Source: JAZNQN01 sp045656005
GTDB taxonomy: Bacteria > Bacillota > Clostridia > UMGS1883 > UMGS1540
DNA length: 64,000 nucleotides
Reading direction: 5' to 3'
Assembly: GCA_045656005.1 (NCBI GenBank)
Contig: JAZOQG010000032.1
Span: forward strand, 1-64,000
Positions 18,294-26,980 of this stretch are shown in pieces. Positions within the stretch are counted from its first letter, which is position 1; every line of letters starts with the position of its first letter. The notes under the pieces were generated by a model. That model was not told the origin of the DNA. It made no database searches and was given only the letters and a program-made list of their open reading frames with translations. Position numbers and translations under genes: made by a program.

Positions 18294-18327
18294 AAAGAAA
18301 AGCTGATTTTAAGGGAGATTTAGAGAA

Positions 18328-18945
18328 ATGACAACTAAAGAAAAGCTTATAAATTTCTGGGATTATCATAGAGTTTATATCATAGCAGGAATACTCGCAT
18401 TAATCTTTGTTGTTTCTACTGTGTGTGAATGTATGAGCAATAAAACTCCCGATATAAGTATAGGATTTATTACAAGCGAATATAAAAGTACAGAAAAGTT
18501 TGAAAAGATGCTTTCGGAAACTTTGGGAGACAGAAACGGTGACGGTGTAAGTTATGCTTTTTGTGACAATGTTTTGTTGCCATCTACTCCTCAAAATGAC
18601 GGCGATGCCATGCTGATTCAAAAGGTTTCAATAATGTTTGCATCTGGCGACTATCAGATGTTTATAATGGACAAAGAGTTTTTTGAAGCGGATATCTATG
18701 GTGAAATGTTTGTTGATATAAGTGATGTAATTACAGAAGAAATGGCAGAAGATTCTGTGAAAATGCGTGGAAAAAGTGTTGCCTTTAAAACTACTCACAG
18801 TAAATTTTTAAACGATGCGGGTATAAGCGGAGACAATCTTTATATAGGTCTTATCGTAATCCGTGAAAGCGATAAAGGCAAAGAAAAGGTGGAACTTCTC
18901 CATCAGATAAGCGAAGATGTTTTGAAAGATATTATTATAAATTGA
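18328..18945 (+). CDS. Membrane-anchored protein of unknown function
   Basis: A 205-residue protein I do not recognise. It has a short basic N-terminus, one membrane helix (residues ~17-35) and a ~170-residue extracytoplasmic domain containing an acidic GDRNGDGVSYAF stretch. Predicted topology is N-in with the domain outside. It starts with ATG after AAGGGAGATT and runs into the PIG-L gene with a 14-base gap, so it belongs to the same operon as the deacetylase and the isomerase-like gene. Confidence 0.8.
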   Translation: MTTKEKLINFWDYHRVYIIAGILALIFVVSTVCECMSNKTPDISIGFITSEYKSTEKFEKMLSETLGDRNGDGVSYAFCDNVLLPSTPQNDGDAMLIQKVSIMFASGDYQMFIMDKEFFEADIYGEMFVDISDVITEEMAEDSVKMRGKSVAFKTTHSKFLNDAGISGDNLYIGLIVIRESDKGKEKVELLHQISEDVLKDIIIN

Positions 18946-18959
18946 GGAGGAATTTTAAA

Positions 18960-19664
18960 ATGAATGTACTTGCAATCGGTTGTCATCCGGACGATATGGA
19001 AATAAACTGTGCCGGAACACTTGCAAAATGCGTTAAAAGAGGCGATAATGTAACTGTTTGCCACGTTGCAAACGGTGATATGGGACACCAGATTATTGAG
19101 CCACCTGAGCTTCGCAAAATCAGAATAGGAGAAGCGAAAAAAGCAGGCTCTCTGGCAGGGATTAAGGTTGTAACATGCGATATAGGCGATTGCATGATTT
19201 ACGAGGGCAGTAAAGAGCAGAGGGATATAATGGTTGATATTATAAGAGAGGCAGACCCCGATTTTATAATAACCCATGCCCCCACTGATTATATGCCTGA
19301 CCATGTTGCAGTTTCACGTCTTGTGTTTGATGCATCTTTTGTGGCAAGTGTACCTCATTATAAAACAAAAGTTGACAAAGCTTCAAAGGTTACACCAATT
19401 TACTATATGGATAATCTTGCAGGTCTTGGCTTTGTGCCAACTCATTTTGTTGACGTTACAGAAGAAATTGACTTAAAGCTCGAAATGCTCGAATGTCACG
19501 AAAGTCAGCTTAAATGGATGCGTGACCATGACCATATTGATTTTGCAGATTTTGTAAAAACCTGTGCAAAGTACAGAGGCTTTCAGTCAAACTGCGCTTA
19601 TGCTGAAGCATTTTCAGAATGCCTTGTTTACCCAAAAGTGCAGGCGGCAAGACTCTTACCGTAA
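18960..19664 (+). CDS. PIG-L family N-acetylglucosaminyl deacetylase-like protein
   Basis: A ~234-residue zinc-dependent deacetylase of the LmbE/PIG-L family, which removes acetyl groups from N-acetylglucosamine-containing small molecules. The metal motif GCHPDDMEINCAG is at the N-terminus and the second site HAPTDYMPDHVAVSRL near residue 105. The ATG at 18960 is chosen because GAGGAGG (18944-18950) precedes it by 9 bases. The next gene is a glucosamine-6-phosphate isomerase-like protein, which suggests a short amino-sugar catabolic route. The exact substrate is unknown. Confidence 0.9.
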   Translation: MNVLAIGCHPDDMEINCAGTLAKCVKRGDNVTVCHVANGDMGHQIIEPPELRKIRIGEAKKAGSLAGIKVVTCDIGDCMIYEGSKEQRDIMVDIIREADPDFIITHAPTDYMPDHVAVSRLVFDASFVASVPHYKTKVDKASKVTPIYYMDNLAGLGFVPTHFVDVTEEIDLKLEMLECHESQLKWMRDHDHIDFADFVKTCAKYRGFQSNCAYAEAFSECLVYPKVQAARLLP

Positions 19665-19699
19665 TTAAATTAAATTAACTATATTAGGAGGATTTTATT

Positions 19700-20650
19700 A
19701 TGAATTTTATGGACACAGTTAAGGGCAGTATGCTCGACGGATTTTATCCCGCAGGCTGGGATATGGAAAAAATTGACAAATGCTGTCAGATTAAACCCGA
19801 GGACGTAACAAAACCCGAAAGCTTCTGGCACAAGGATTTTAAACCTGTTATGTGTGAAGCTCTCGGCGAATTTGACACTCTTATGGGACACGAAATTGCA
19901 CTTCAGATAAAAAAAGCAAAAGATCAAGGCAGAAAGCTTGCTATGATTTTGCCTGTAGGTCCTATGGGAATGTACAAATGGGCTGTTTACTTCCTCAAAG
20001 AATGGAATGTATCCTGCGAACATCTTTACTGCTTTAACATGGACGAATGGGCAGACGGAGAAGGAAACACTCTCCCTGCAAATGACCCTGCAGCATTCCA
20101 GAATGCTATGAGAGATGCTTTCTATAATCCTCTCGGAGAACTTACAGTTCCTGAAAGCCAGTGAAACTTTGCAACAAAGGAAAACCTTCCTACATATCCT
20201 GAAAAAATTGCGGCACTCAAAGCAGAAGGTGCAAAACTTGTTTTGGTATTTGGTGTTGGAAGAATGTGTCACATTGCTTTCTGGGAGCCACACTTTGCGG
20301 CTGAATTTGCAAGCGATGATGAATGGATTAAACAGCCCTACAGAATTGGTGCAAAACTTCATCCTTTAACAATTGAGCAAAATGCTATTACAAGCTTTAA
20401 ATCAAGAACAACATTGGTTCCATGCCGTGCAAATACAATTGGTCCCGGTCTCTTTATGCAGGCAGACTATATTATCGGCGGATGCGACGGCTACCTTTCA
20501 AGAGGTATGCAGTGGCAGGGAATGAGCTTTATGATGACACTTCACTACGGTCCTACAAGATGGATTCCGTCATCATATATGCCAACACTTCCCGGAAAAC
20601 TTTTCTTCCTTAAGGAACTTGCTGGTCCACTTAACGCAGAGTGTAACTAA
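19700..20650 (+). pseudogene. Glucosamine-6-phosphate isomerase/deaminase-like gene interrupted by an in-frame TGA
   Basis: A NagB/6-phosphogluconolactonase-superfamily protein that would convert glucosamine-6-phosphate to fructose-6-phosphate. The frame opens at the ATG at 19700 behind AGGAGG, reads 154 codons to PESQ, meets TGA at 20162-20164, then continues in the same frame (NFATKENLPTYPEKI ... VFGVGRMCH) to a TAA at 20648. No frameshift is needed: one base change removes the stop, for example TGG or CGA to TGA. Sequence on both sides looks equally conserved and unbroken, so this is a recent nonsense mutation, an error in the sequence, or read-through. TGA ends many other genes here, so recoding genome-wide is excluded. 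Confidence 0.82.
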
Positions 20651-20659
20651 TTGAGGGAA

Positions 20660-20860
20660 TGTAAAAAAAGTCCAGAACGCAAAAAGGAAAAGTAAACATT
20701 AATGTAAATTGCGTTTAAATAAAAAATAAAATATTTATTTATGTAGAAAAATCGAACTTTGTTTCGATTTTTCTGCGTTTTGGACCTTTTTGCTACGAAC
20801 AAACTGCTCCATCGTAGTATCACATACAACTTCGTCGCAGTTTGTTCGTTCTGAAGCATT
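20660..20860. repeat. Nested inverted repeats between the isomerase-like gene and tex
   Basis: This ~320-base gap has no convincing gene. Three inverted repeats stand in order: an outer 12-base pair GTCCAGAACGCA (20670-20681) / TGCGTTTTGGAC (20774-20785, one G-U); inside it AGAAAAATCGAA / TTCGATTTTTCT (20745-20774) with a 6-nt loop; then a 13-base perfect pair at 20795-20807 / 20837-20849 (ACGAACAAACTGC). It could be a folded RNA, a terminator cluster or a small non-coding repeat element of the MITE type. Confidence 0.55.
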
Positions 20861-20906
20861 TTTTCCTATTCCCCGAAAAATCACAAGAAAAAACATGCTT
20901 TTTTTC

Positions 20907-20935
20907 TTGTAATTGTGGCAAAATTGTGTTAAAAT
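20907..20935 (+). promoter_or_regulatory. Sigma-A promoter for tex
   Basis: TTGTAA, 17-bp spacer, TAAAAT, 36 bases before the TTG start. Confidence 0.6.
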
Positions 20936-20971
20936 AACTATATATAGTATTTTTGCATTTTGGAGGTCAAT

Positions 20972-23116
20972 TTGGATATAGTTGCAATTTTGTCTGCAGA
21001 GCTTGAAAAAGAAGTGCAGCACATTAAAAATGTTATAGATTTAATAGATGATGGAAATACAATTCCATTTATTGCCCGTTACAGAAAAGAAATGACGGGG
21101 ACAATGGATGATGTTACACTCCGAAAGCTTTATGACAGACTGTTGTATTTAAGAGGAATGCAGGAAAGACAAGAGGCGGTTATAAGGCTTATTGACGAGC
21201 AGGGAAAACTCACACCTGAACTTGAGGAGAAAATCCTTTCTGCAAAAACAATGCAGGAAATTGAAGACTTATATAGACCCTATAAGCAGAAAAAGCACAC
21301 TCGTGCTTCAAAAGCAAAGGAAAGGGGACTTGAGCCTTTGGCAGAGTTTCTTCTCCTTCGTCAAAATGCTGATGTAGAAGAAAAAGCGAAAGAATTTATA
21401 AACGAAGAAAAAGACGTTAAGTCTTTCGAGGAAGCCTTGCAAGGTGCAATGGATATAATAGCAGAGTCGGTTTCGGATAATGCGGCTTACAGAAAATTTA
21501 TAAGAGCCTGCTTTATAAGAGAAGGCATTTTAAAAAGCAGTTGCAAAGATGAGGAAAAGCGGACATATGAGATGTATTTCGATTTTTCCCAGCCTGTAAA
21601 AAAAGCGGCAAACCACAGAGTTTTAGCAATTAACAGAGGTGAAGCCGAGGGTGCTCTTACGGTTAAAATTGAAGAGCCGAAAGAAGATATCATAAAAAGC
21701 ATTGAAAAAGATATGCTCCGAGGAGACACTACTCCTTGCGACAAATATATTTCTCTCGCAATAGAAGACGGATATCAAAGACTTATCCGCCCGTCTGTTG
21801 AAAACGAAGTAAGAAACTTTTTGACTGACAGAGCGGGCGATGCGGCAATAGGAATTTTTTCAGAAAATCTTAAAAATCTTTTAATGCAGCCACCGCTTAA
21901 GGAAAGAGTTATATTGGGACTTGACCCTGCGTACAGAACAGGATGCAAGATAGCAGTTGTAGATGCGGCATCAAAGGTAATTGCAACGACTGTCATTTTC
22001 CCATTTATGTCCGACAGTAAAAGGGACGAGGCTAAAAAAAGCATTTTAAATCTTATTGATAAATATAATGTTGAAATAATAGCAATAGGTAACGGAACGG
22101 CTTCAAAAGAAAGTGAAATATTTGTTTGCGAAGTAATCGAAGAATGTGAAAAACAGCTTTACTATATGGTTGTAAGTGAGGCGGGGGCATCGGTTTATTC
22201 TGCATCGGAACTGGGTGCTGAGGAATTTCCTGATTTTGATGTATCGCTTCGAAGTGCAGTTTCAATCGCAAGAAGGCTTATAGACCCGCTTTCGGAGCTT
22301 GTAAAAATAGACCCGAAGGCAATAGGGGTAGGTCAGTATCAGCATGACATGGAACAGAAAAAACTTGACGAAAGCCTTCGTGGAGTTGTTGAAGGGTGTG
22401 TAAACAGTGTAGGGGTAAACCTTAATACTGCGTCAGTTTCACTTCTTTCCTATGTTGCAGGAATTAACAAAAGTATATCGAAAAATATTGTTGACTTCCG
22501 TGAGCAGGAGGGCAGATTTAAAAATATAAATCAGCTTAAAAAGGTCAAAAAACTCGGGGAGAAAACATTTACCCAATGTGCAGGCTTTTTGAGAATTACT
22601 GATGGAGAAAACATTCTTGATAACACAGGTGTTCACCCTGAAAGCTATAAAAAAACAGAGAAAATGCTTTCGGTTTTGGGCTTTACCGATGAAGATGTTA
22701 AAGAGCAGAATTTAAAGGATTTGCCTGAAAGACTTAAAAAATATGGAAAAGAAAAAATGGCGGAGGAACTTGAAATTGGTGAAATATCACTAACAGATAT
22801 TGTCACAGAGCTTTTAAAACCCGGAAGGGATATAAGAGATACTCTTCCAAAGCCACAGCTTATGAGCACACTTCTTGATATAAAGGATTTAAAAGAAGGA
22901 ATGATTATAACGGGAACTGTGCGAAATGTAACGGATTTTGGTGCGTTTGTTGACATCGGAGTGCATCAGGACGGACTTGTGCACATATCTAATATAAGCG
23001 ACAAATTTATTTCTCACCCAACAGATGTTTTAAAGGTTGGTGACATTGTAAAAGTAAAAGTCATCGGTGTGGAAATCGACAGAAAAAGAATTTCTCTTAC
23101 TATGAAGGAAATATAG
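20972..23116 (+). CDS. tex: Transcription accessory protein Tex (S1 RNA-binding)
   Basis: A ~714-residue nucleic acid-binding protein of the Tex family. The N-terminal helical region has the family phrase GNTIPFIARYRKEMTG. A YqgF-like domain follows (ILGLDPAYRTGCKIAVVD), then helix-hairpin-helix motifs (SYVAGINKSISKNIVDFR) and a C-terminal S1 domain (GTVRNVTDFGAFVDIGVHQDGLVHIS). I choose the TTG at 20972 because GGAGG is 5 bases upstream and the protein then opens with MDIVAIL. It is the first of a long rightward run of housekeeping genes. Confidence 0.96.
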   Translation: MDIVAILSAELEKEVQHIKNVIDLIDDGNTIPFIARYRKEMTGTMDDVTLRKLYDRLLYLRGMQERQEAVIRLIDEQGKLTPELEEKILSAKTMQEIEDLYRPYKQKKHTRASKAKERGLEPLAEFLLLRQNADVEEKAKEFINEEKDVKSFEEALQGAMDIIAESVSDNAAYRKFIRACFIREGILKSSCKDEEKRTYEMYFDFSQPVKKAANHRVLAINRGEAEGALTVKIEEPKEDIIKSIEKDMLRGDTTPCDKYISLAIEDGYQRLIRPSVENEVRNFLTDRAGDAAIGIFSENLKNLLMQPPLKERVILGLDPAYRTGCKIAVVDAASKVIATTVIFPFMSDSKRDEAKKSILNLIDKYNVEIIAIGNGTASKESEIFVCEVIEECEKQLYYMVVSEAGASVYSASELGAEEFPDFDVSLRSAVSIARRLIDPLSELVKIDPKAIGVGQYQHDMEQKKLDESLRGVVEGCVNSVGVNLNTASVSLLSYVAGINKSISKNIVDFREQEGRFKNINQLKKVKKLGEKTFTQCAGFLRITDGENILDNTGVHPESYKKTEKMLSVLGFTDEDVKEQNLKDLPERLKKYGKEKMAEELEIGEISLTDIVTELLKPGRDIRDTLPKPQLMSTLLDIKDLKEGMIITGTVRNVTDFGAFVDIGVHQDGLVHISNISDKFISHPTDVLKVGDIVKVKVIGVEIDRKRISLTMKEI

Positions 23117-23126
23117 GAGATAAGAA

Positions 23127-24653
23127 ATGATTTACAAAGTAAAATCATGCGCACTTTCAGGACTTGACGGACACATGGTTGAGGTTGAGGCAGATGCTTC
23201 AATGGGACTTCCTGCATTTGATGTAGTAGGTCTTCCTGATACTGCCGTGAAAGAGTCGAAGGAAAGAGTGAGAGCGGCAATTAAAAACTGCGGTTTCGAA
23301 TTTCCTGCAAAGAGATATACTATTAATCTTGCACCTTCAAGCATTAAGAAAGAGGGAAGTATTTACGACCTTCCGATTGCAGTTGCACTTTTGGGGGCAA
23401 CGGGTCAGCTTGACGGAAAAACTGACGAATATGTAATCATGGGCGAGCTTTCGCTTTCCGGTGAGGTGAGAGGAGTTGCAGGAGTTTTGCCTGCGGTGCT
23501 CTCTGCCATCGAAAAAGGCTATAAACGTTTTATTGTTCCGCCCCAGAATGCTTACGAGGCGGCATTGGCAAAAGGTGCCGAGGTTTATGCCGCAAAAAAT
23601 TTACATGAATGCACAGAGTTTTTGTGCGGAAAAGCGGAAATACCAAAAACTGAGGTTGATATAGAAAAGCTCATATATGAAAACGCAGAGTATGATGCAG
23701 ATTTTTCTCAGGTAAAAGGGCAGAGTGCGGCAAAAAGAGCACTTGAAATTACTGCGGCAGGGGGACACAACTGCCTGCTTATAGGAACACCGGGGTCGGG
23801 AAAGAGTATGCTTGCAAAAAGGCTTCCTTCCATTTTGCCTGACATGACAATAGAAGAAGCTCTTGAAACTACAAAAATTTATTCCGTTGCAGGACTTTTG
23901 AAGGATAAAGGCGAACTTATAACAAAAAGGCCCTTTCGTTCTCCGCATCACACAATTTCGACAATAGGACTTGTGGGCGGCGGTTCAATGCCAAAGCCGG
24001 GAGAACTTTCGCTTTCACATAACGGTGTGCTGTTTCTTGATGAGCTTCCTGAATTTAAAAAGGATGCCACAGAGGTTATGCGTCAGCCTATGGAAGACGG
24101 GAAGGTTAATATTACAAGAGTGTCGGCGAGTGTTTCATATCCTTGCAAAACAATGGTTGTTGCGGCAATGAATCCATGTAAATGCGGCTACTATGGTGAC
24201 GGAAGCGGAAAATGCCGCTGCAGCGAGGCAAGTATCAGGAGATATTTGTCGAGAGTGAGCGGTCCTCTTCTTGACAGAATTGATATTTGTGTTGAGGCTT
24301 TATCAATTACATACGGAGAACTTAAAAACCGCGGTGGAGAAACTTCCGCAGAGATTAAGAAAAGAGTTGTTGCGGCAAGGAAAATTCAGAACGCAAGATA
24401 TAAAGATGAACCATTCTTCTCAAATTCCGCACTCGAAGGCGATAAGATTGAAAAATATTGCGTTCTTACAAAAAATGCAGAAATGCTTTTGAAAAATGCA
24501 TATTCCTCAATGTCTTTAAGTGCAAGAGGATATTCAAGGATTTTAAAAGTTGCCCGTACTATTGCAGACCTTGAAGGAAGCGAAAAAATAAACGAAATGC
24601 ACATTGCAGAGGCAATTTCGTACAGAAGTGTTGACAAAAAGTTCTGGAACTGA
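23127..24653 (+). CDS. comM: YifB/ComM family Mg-chelatase-like AAA+ ATPase
   Basis: A 508-residue AAA+ protein. ComM acts as a branch-migration helicase during natural transformation in some bacteria. The N-terminal ~170 residues form the Lon-protease-like domain typical of the family (GLPAFDVVGLPDTAVKESKERVRAA). The AAA+ domain has Walker A IGTPGSGKSMLAKRLP and Walker B GVLFLDELPEF. A zinc-type CNPCKCGYYG-like stretch appears as MNPCKCGYYG, and the C-terminal domain ends with LSARGYSRILKVARTIADL. It begins 10 bases after tex. Confidence 0.95.
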   Translation: MIYKVKSCALSGLDGHMVEVEADASMGLPAFDVVGLPDTAVKESKERVRAAIKNCGFEFPAKRYTINLAPSSIKKEGSIYDLPIAVALLGATGQLDGKTDEYVIMGELSLSGEVRGVAGVLPAVLSAIEKGYKRFIVPPQNAYEAALAKGAEVYAAKNLHECTEFLCGKAEIPKTEVDIEKLIYENAEYDADFSQVKGQSAAKRALEITAAGGHNCLLIGTPGSGKSMLAKRLPSILPDMTIEEALETTKIYSVAGLLKDKGELITKRPFRSPHHTISTIGLVGGGSMPKPGELSLSHNGVLFLDELPEFKKDATEVMRQPMEDGKVNITRVSASVSYPCKTMVVAAMNPCKCGYYGDGSGKCRCSEASIRRYLSRVSGPLLDRIDICVEALSITYGELKNRGGETSAEIKKRVVAARKIQNARYKDEPFFSNSALEGDKIEKYCVLTKNAEMLLKNAYSSMSLSARGYSRILKVARTIADLEGSEKINEMHIAEAISYRSVDKKFWN

Positions 24654-24667
24654 TGGAGGGGAAAATA

Positions 24668-25087
24668 ATGGTGTTTTATTCCGAAAGCCCTAGGGAAACA
24701 GAAAAAATTGCATATGATTTGGCTAAAAAGGTGACAGTTCCTGTGACTTTCTGCCTAAAGGGAGATTTGGGAGCAGGCAAAACAGCATTTACCAGAGGAC
24801 TCGCGAAGGGTTTTGGATATGATGCCAGAGTTTCAAGTCCCACATTTACCATTATGAATGTTTATGAAGGGGAAGTGCCCATATACCATTTTGATTTATA
24901 CAGACTTTCCGACATTGAGGAGCTTTATGATTTAGGCTTTGAGCCTGCGAAAAAGTCGGTAACAGTAGCAGAGTGGTACGAGGGGTATGAAGAATTTTTT
25001 GAGGGTGACAATATTTTGTATGTCAATATAGAACGTATCGACTTTGAAGACAAGAGAAAAATTGAGATAAGTGAGAGTGTGAAATGA
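24668..25087 (+). CDS. tsaE: tRNA threonylcarbamoyladenosine biosynthesis ATPase TsaE
   Basis: A P-loop ATPase that works with TsaB and TsaD to make the t6A modification of ANN-decoding tRNAs. Walker A is KGDLGAGKTAFTRGL, and the family phrase VSSPTFTIMNVYEG with YHFDLYRL follows. The ATG at 24668 is chosen because GGAGGGG lies 6 bases before it; an upstream in-frame ATG at 24653 overlaps the comM stop but lacks a site. The last codons overlap tsaB by 4 bases. Confidence 0.95.
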   Translation: MVFYSESPRETEKIAYDLAKKVTVPVTFCLKGDLGAGKTAFTRGLAKGFGYDARVSSPTFTIMNVYEGEVPIYHFDLYRLSDIEELYDLGFEPAKKSVTVAEWYEGYEEFFEGDNILYVNIERIDFEDKRKIEISESVK

Positions 25088-25776
25088 TTATACTTGGAGT
25101 TGAATGCAGTGCTCTTTCGGCAGGTGCGGCAGTTTTGGAGAACGGAAAGCTTGTGGCGGAAAACTTTGTAAACTGCGGACTTACCCATTCGGAAACATTG
25201 ATGCCGATGATAGACAGTGCACTTAAAATGGCAGGCAAGGATATAGATGATGTTGACCTTATTGCGGTGTCAGACGGACCAGGCTCATTTACGGGGCTTC
25301 GTATAGGAATAGGAACCGTCAAAGGACTTGCCATGGGAGCAGGGAAAAAGGTTTTGGGAGTTTCTCCCCTTCGTGCACTTTGCTTTGGAGTAAAAGGCTT
25401 TGGCGGAAAAATTGCAGCTTTAATGGATGCAAGACGCGGGCAGGTTTACTGCGCAGTATATAAATGGGAAAGTGACAAATTAACTGAAATCACGGAGCCT
25501 TCTGCGATGCCACTTTCAGAGCTTCTTATGTCGCTTAAAGACGAAGAAGTGATGTATGTAGGTGACGGTGCATCAGCATTTAAAGAAGAAATAAAAGAAA
25601 AACAAGGAAACAATGCGTATTTCCCTTCGGAGAGCTTTTTGTTTCAGCGTGCCTCATTTATTGCGGCGGCGGCAGAAGGCCATGAAGGAATTGATGAAAA
25701 GCTTTTACAGCCCTTTTATTTAAGACGCCCTCAGGCAGAGCGCGAAAGACTGGAAAAGGGACAAAATATAGAATAA
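25084..25776 (+). CDS. tsaB: tRNA threonylcarbamoyladenosine biosynthesis protein TsaB
   Basis: A 230-residue ASKHA-fold partner of TsaD in the t6A complex. It has the N-terminal motif ILGVECSALSAGAAVLENG, the family signature VSDGPGSFTGLRIGIGTVKGLA near residue 65 and the conserved MDARRGQVYCAVY. ATGA overlap with tsaE indicates coupled translation. tsaD is not in the window. Confidence 0.96.
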   Translation: MIILGVECSALSAGAAVLENGKLVAENFVNCGLTHSETLMPMIDSALKMAGKDIDDVDLIAVSDGPGSFTGLRIGIGTVKGLAMGAGKKVLGVSPLRALCFGVKGFGGKIAALMDARRGQVYCAVYKWESDKLTEITEPSAMPLSELLMSLKDEEVMYVGDGASAFKEEIKEKQGNNAYFPSESFLFQRASFIAAAAEGHEGIDEKLLQPFYLRRPQAERERLEKGQNIE

Positions 25777-25801
25777 AAAATTTTGAAAGGCGGTTTTAAA
25801 A

Positions 25802-26239
25802 ATGATAGCAATCGGATGCGACCACGGAGGTTACATACTCAAAGATACTGTTATAAAGTATCTTGAGGCAAAAGGATTTAAGACAAAGGATTTCGGATGC
25901 AATGGCGAAAGCTGTGATTATCCCGATATCGCATTACCCGTAGCGGAAAGCGTTGCAAGCGGAGAATGTGACAGAGGAATACTTATCTGCGGCACGGGAA
26001 TCGGCATGAGCATTGCGGCAAACAAAGTAAAGGGAATAAGAGCGGCTGTTGCAGGCGAGAGCACAAGTGCAGGACTTACAAAGGAGCACAACAATTCAAA
26101 CATTTTGTGCATAGGCGCAAGAGTAACAGGCGAAATTTTGGCACTTGAGCTTATTGACGCATGGATTTTCTCCGAATTTGCAGGCGGCAGACATCAGACA
26201 AGAATTGACAAAATTGCAAAATACGAAGAAAACAGATAA
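25802..26239 (+). CDS. rpiB: Ribose-5-phosphate isomerase B
   Basis: A 145-residue RpiB/LacA/LacB family sugar-phosphate isomerase that interconverts ribose-5-phosphate and ribulose-5-phosphate. Visible signatures are IGCDHGGYILK, the catalytic CGTGIGMSIAANK loop, and EHNNSNILCIGAR. Full length. It starts with ATG behind AAAGGCGG, 26 bases after tsaB, in the same run of genes. Confidence 0.93.
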   Translation: MIAIGCDHGGYILKDTVIKYLEAKGFKTKDFGCNGESCDYPDIALPVAESVASGECDRGILICGTGIGMSIAANKVKGIRAAVAGESTSAGLTKEHNNSNILCIGARVTGEILALELIDAWIFSEFAGGRHQTRIDKIAKYEENR

Positions 26240-26266
26240 GTTTTAATTGAAGGGAATGGTAAAATT

Positions 26267-26725
26267 ATGAAGTGTCCTTACTGCGGTTTTGAAGAAAGCA
26301 AGGTTATAGATTCACGTCCTGTTGAAGACTCTAGTGCAATTAGAAGGCGCAGAGAGTGCATTAAATGCGAGAAGCGTTTTACCACTTATGAAAAAATTGA
26401 ACGTGTGCCGATAATGGTTATTAAAAAAGACAAATCGAGAGAGGCTTTTTCGCCTGAGAAACTCTTAAGCGGTCTTTTGAAAGCATGCGAAAAAAGACCT
26501 GTACCGACAGAAAAACTTGAAAAAATGGTGTATGAAATAGAAAATATTATTGCAAACACCATGGAAAGAGAAATAACAACTGTCCAGATAGGCGAGCTTG
26601 TTATGGACAAACTCAAAACCATCGACCAGGTGGCTTATGTTCGTTTTGCGTCGGTTTACAGAGAGTTTAAAGATATCAACACGTTTATGGAAGAGCTTAA
26701 CATGCTGCTTCGTGACAAAAAATAA
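26267..26725 (+). CDS. nrdR: Ribonucleotide reductase regulator NrdR
   Basis: A 152-residue repressor of ribonucleotide reductase genes that senses ATP/dATP. It has an N-terminal zinc ribbon (CPYCGFEESKVIDSRPV ... CIKCEKRFTTYE) and an ATP-cone domain (VIKKDKSREAFSPEKLLSGLLKAC). Length is normal for the family. It ends at the convergent small gene on the minus strand with no gap. Confidence 0.97.
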   Translation: MKCPYCGFEESKVIDSRPVEDSSAIRRRRECIKCEKRFTTYEKIERVPIMVIKKDKSREAFSPEKLLSGLLKACEKRPVPTEKLEKMVYEIENIIANTMEREITTVQIGELVMDKLKTIDQVAYVRFASVYREFKDINTFMEELNMLLRDKK

Positions 26726-26938
26726 TTATTTTGGAGTATATTTTAAAATAAAATCCCTTGCATACTGCGTGTAAACTGAAATGTCAGGAGTATATGTAAG
26801 CGAGGATTTTATTTTCTCAAAAACAAAAGGCACATTTTGTTTTGCAAAATATACTGCCAGTAAAAGAAAAAGTGAAGCGGTTATCTGTAAAATTAATTTA
26901 TATTTTGTGGATAGCCGCCTTCTTTGTTTGTTTTTCAA
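26726..26938 (-). CDS. Small single-pass membrane protein
   Basis: A ~70-residue protein with a very basic N-terminus (KNKQRRRL), one membrane helix and a ~35-residue outside tail. The TTG at 26938 is chosen because a GGGGGTGAT site sits ahead of it, a pattern also seen before dacF. The layout recalls the N-terminus of SpoIIQ-type M23 peptidases of Clostridia, but no peptidase domain follows because nrdR lies there; it may be a truncated remnant or an independent small gene. Confidence 0.55.
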   Translation of the reverse strand: MKNKQRRRLSTKYKLILQITASLFLLLAVYFAKQNVPFVFEKIKSSLTYTPDISVYTQYARDFILKYTPK

Positions 26939-26980
26939 AAATATCACCCCCATTAAGATTATGATTGGAAAGAGAAAAAA

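Noticed and set aside
20150..20200. Possible selenocysteine at the in-frame TGA of the isomerase-like gene; a short CTTTG-CAA-CAAAG hairpin follows the TGA.
   Set aside because: The hairpin is only 5 bp with a loop lacking the expected G, sits too close to the TGA, and the family is not known for a catalytic Cys/Sec here. A nonsense change or error is simpler.
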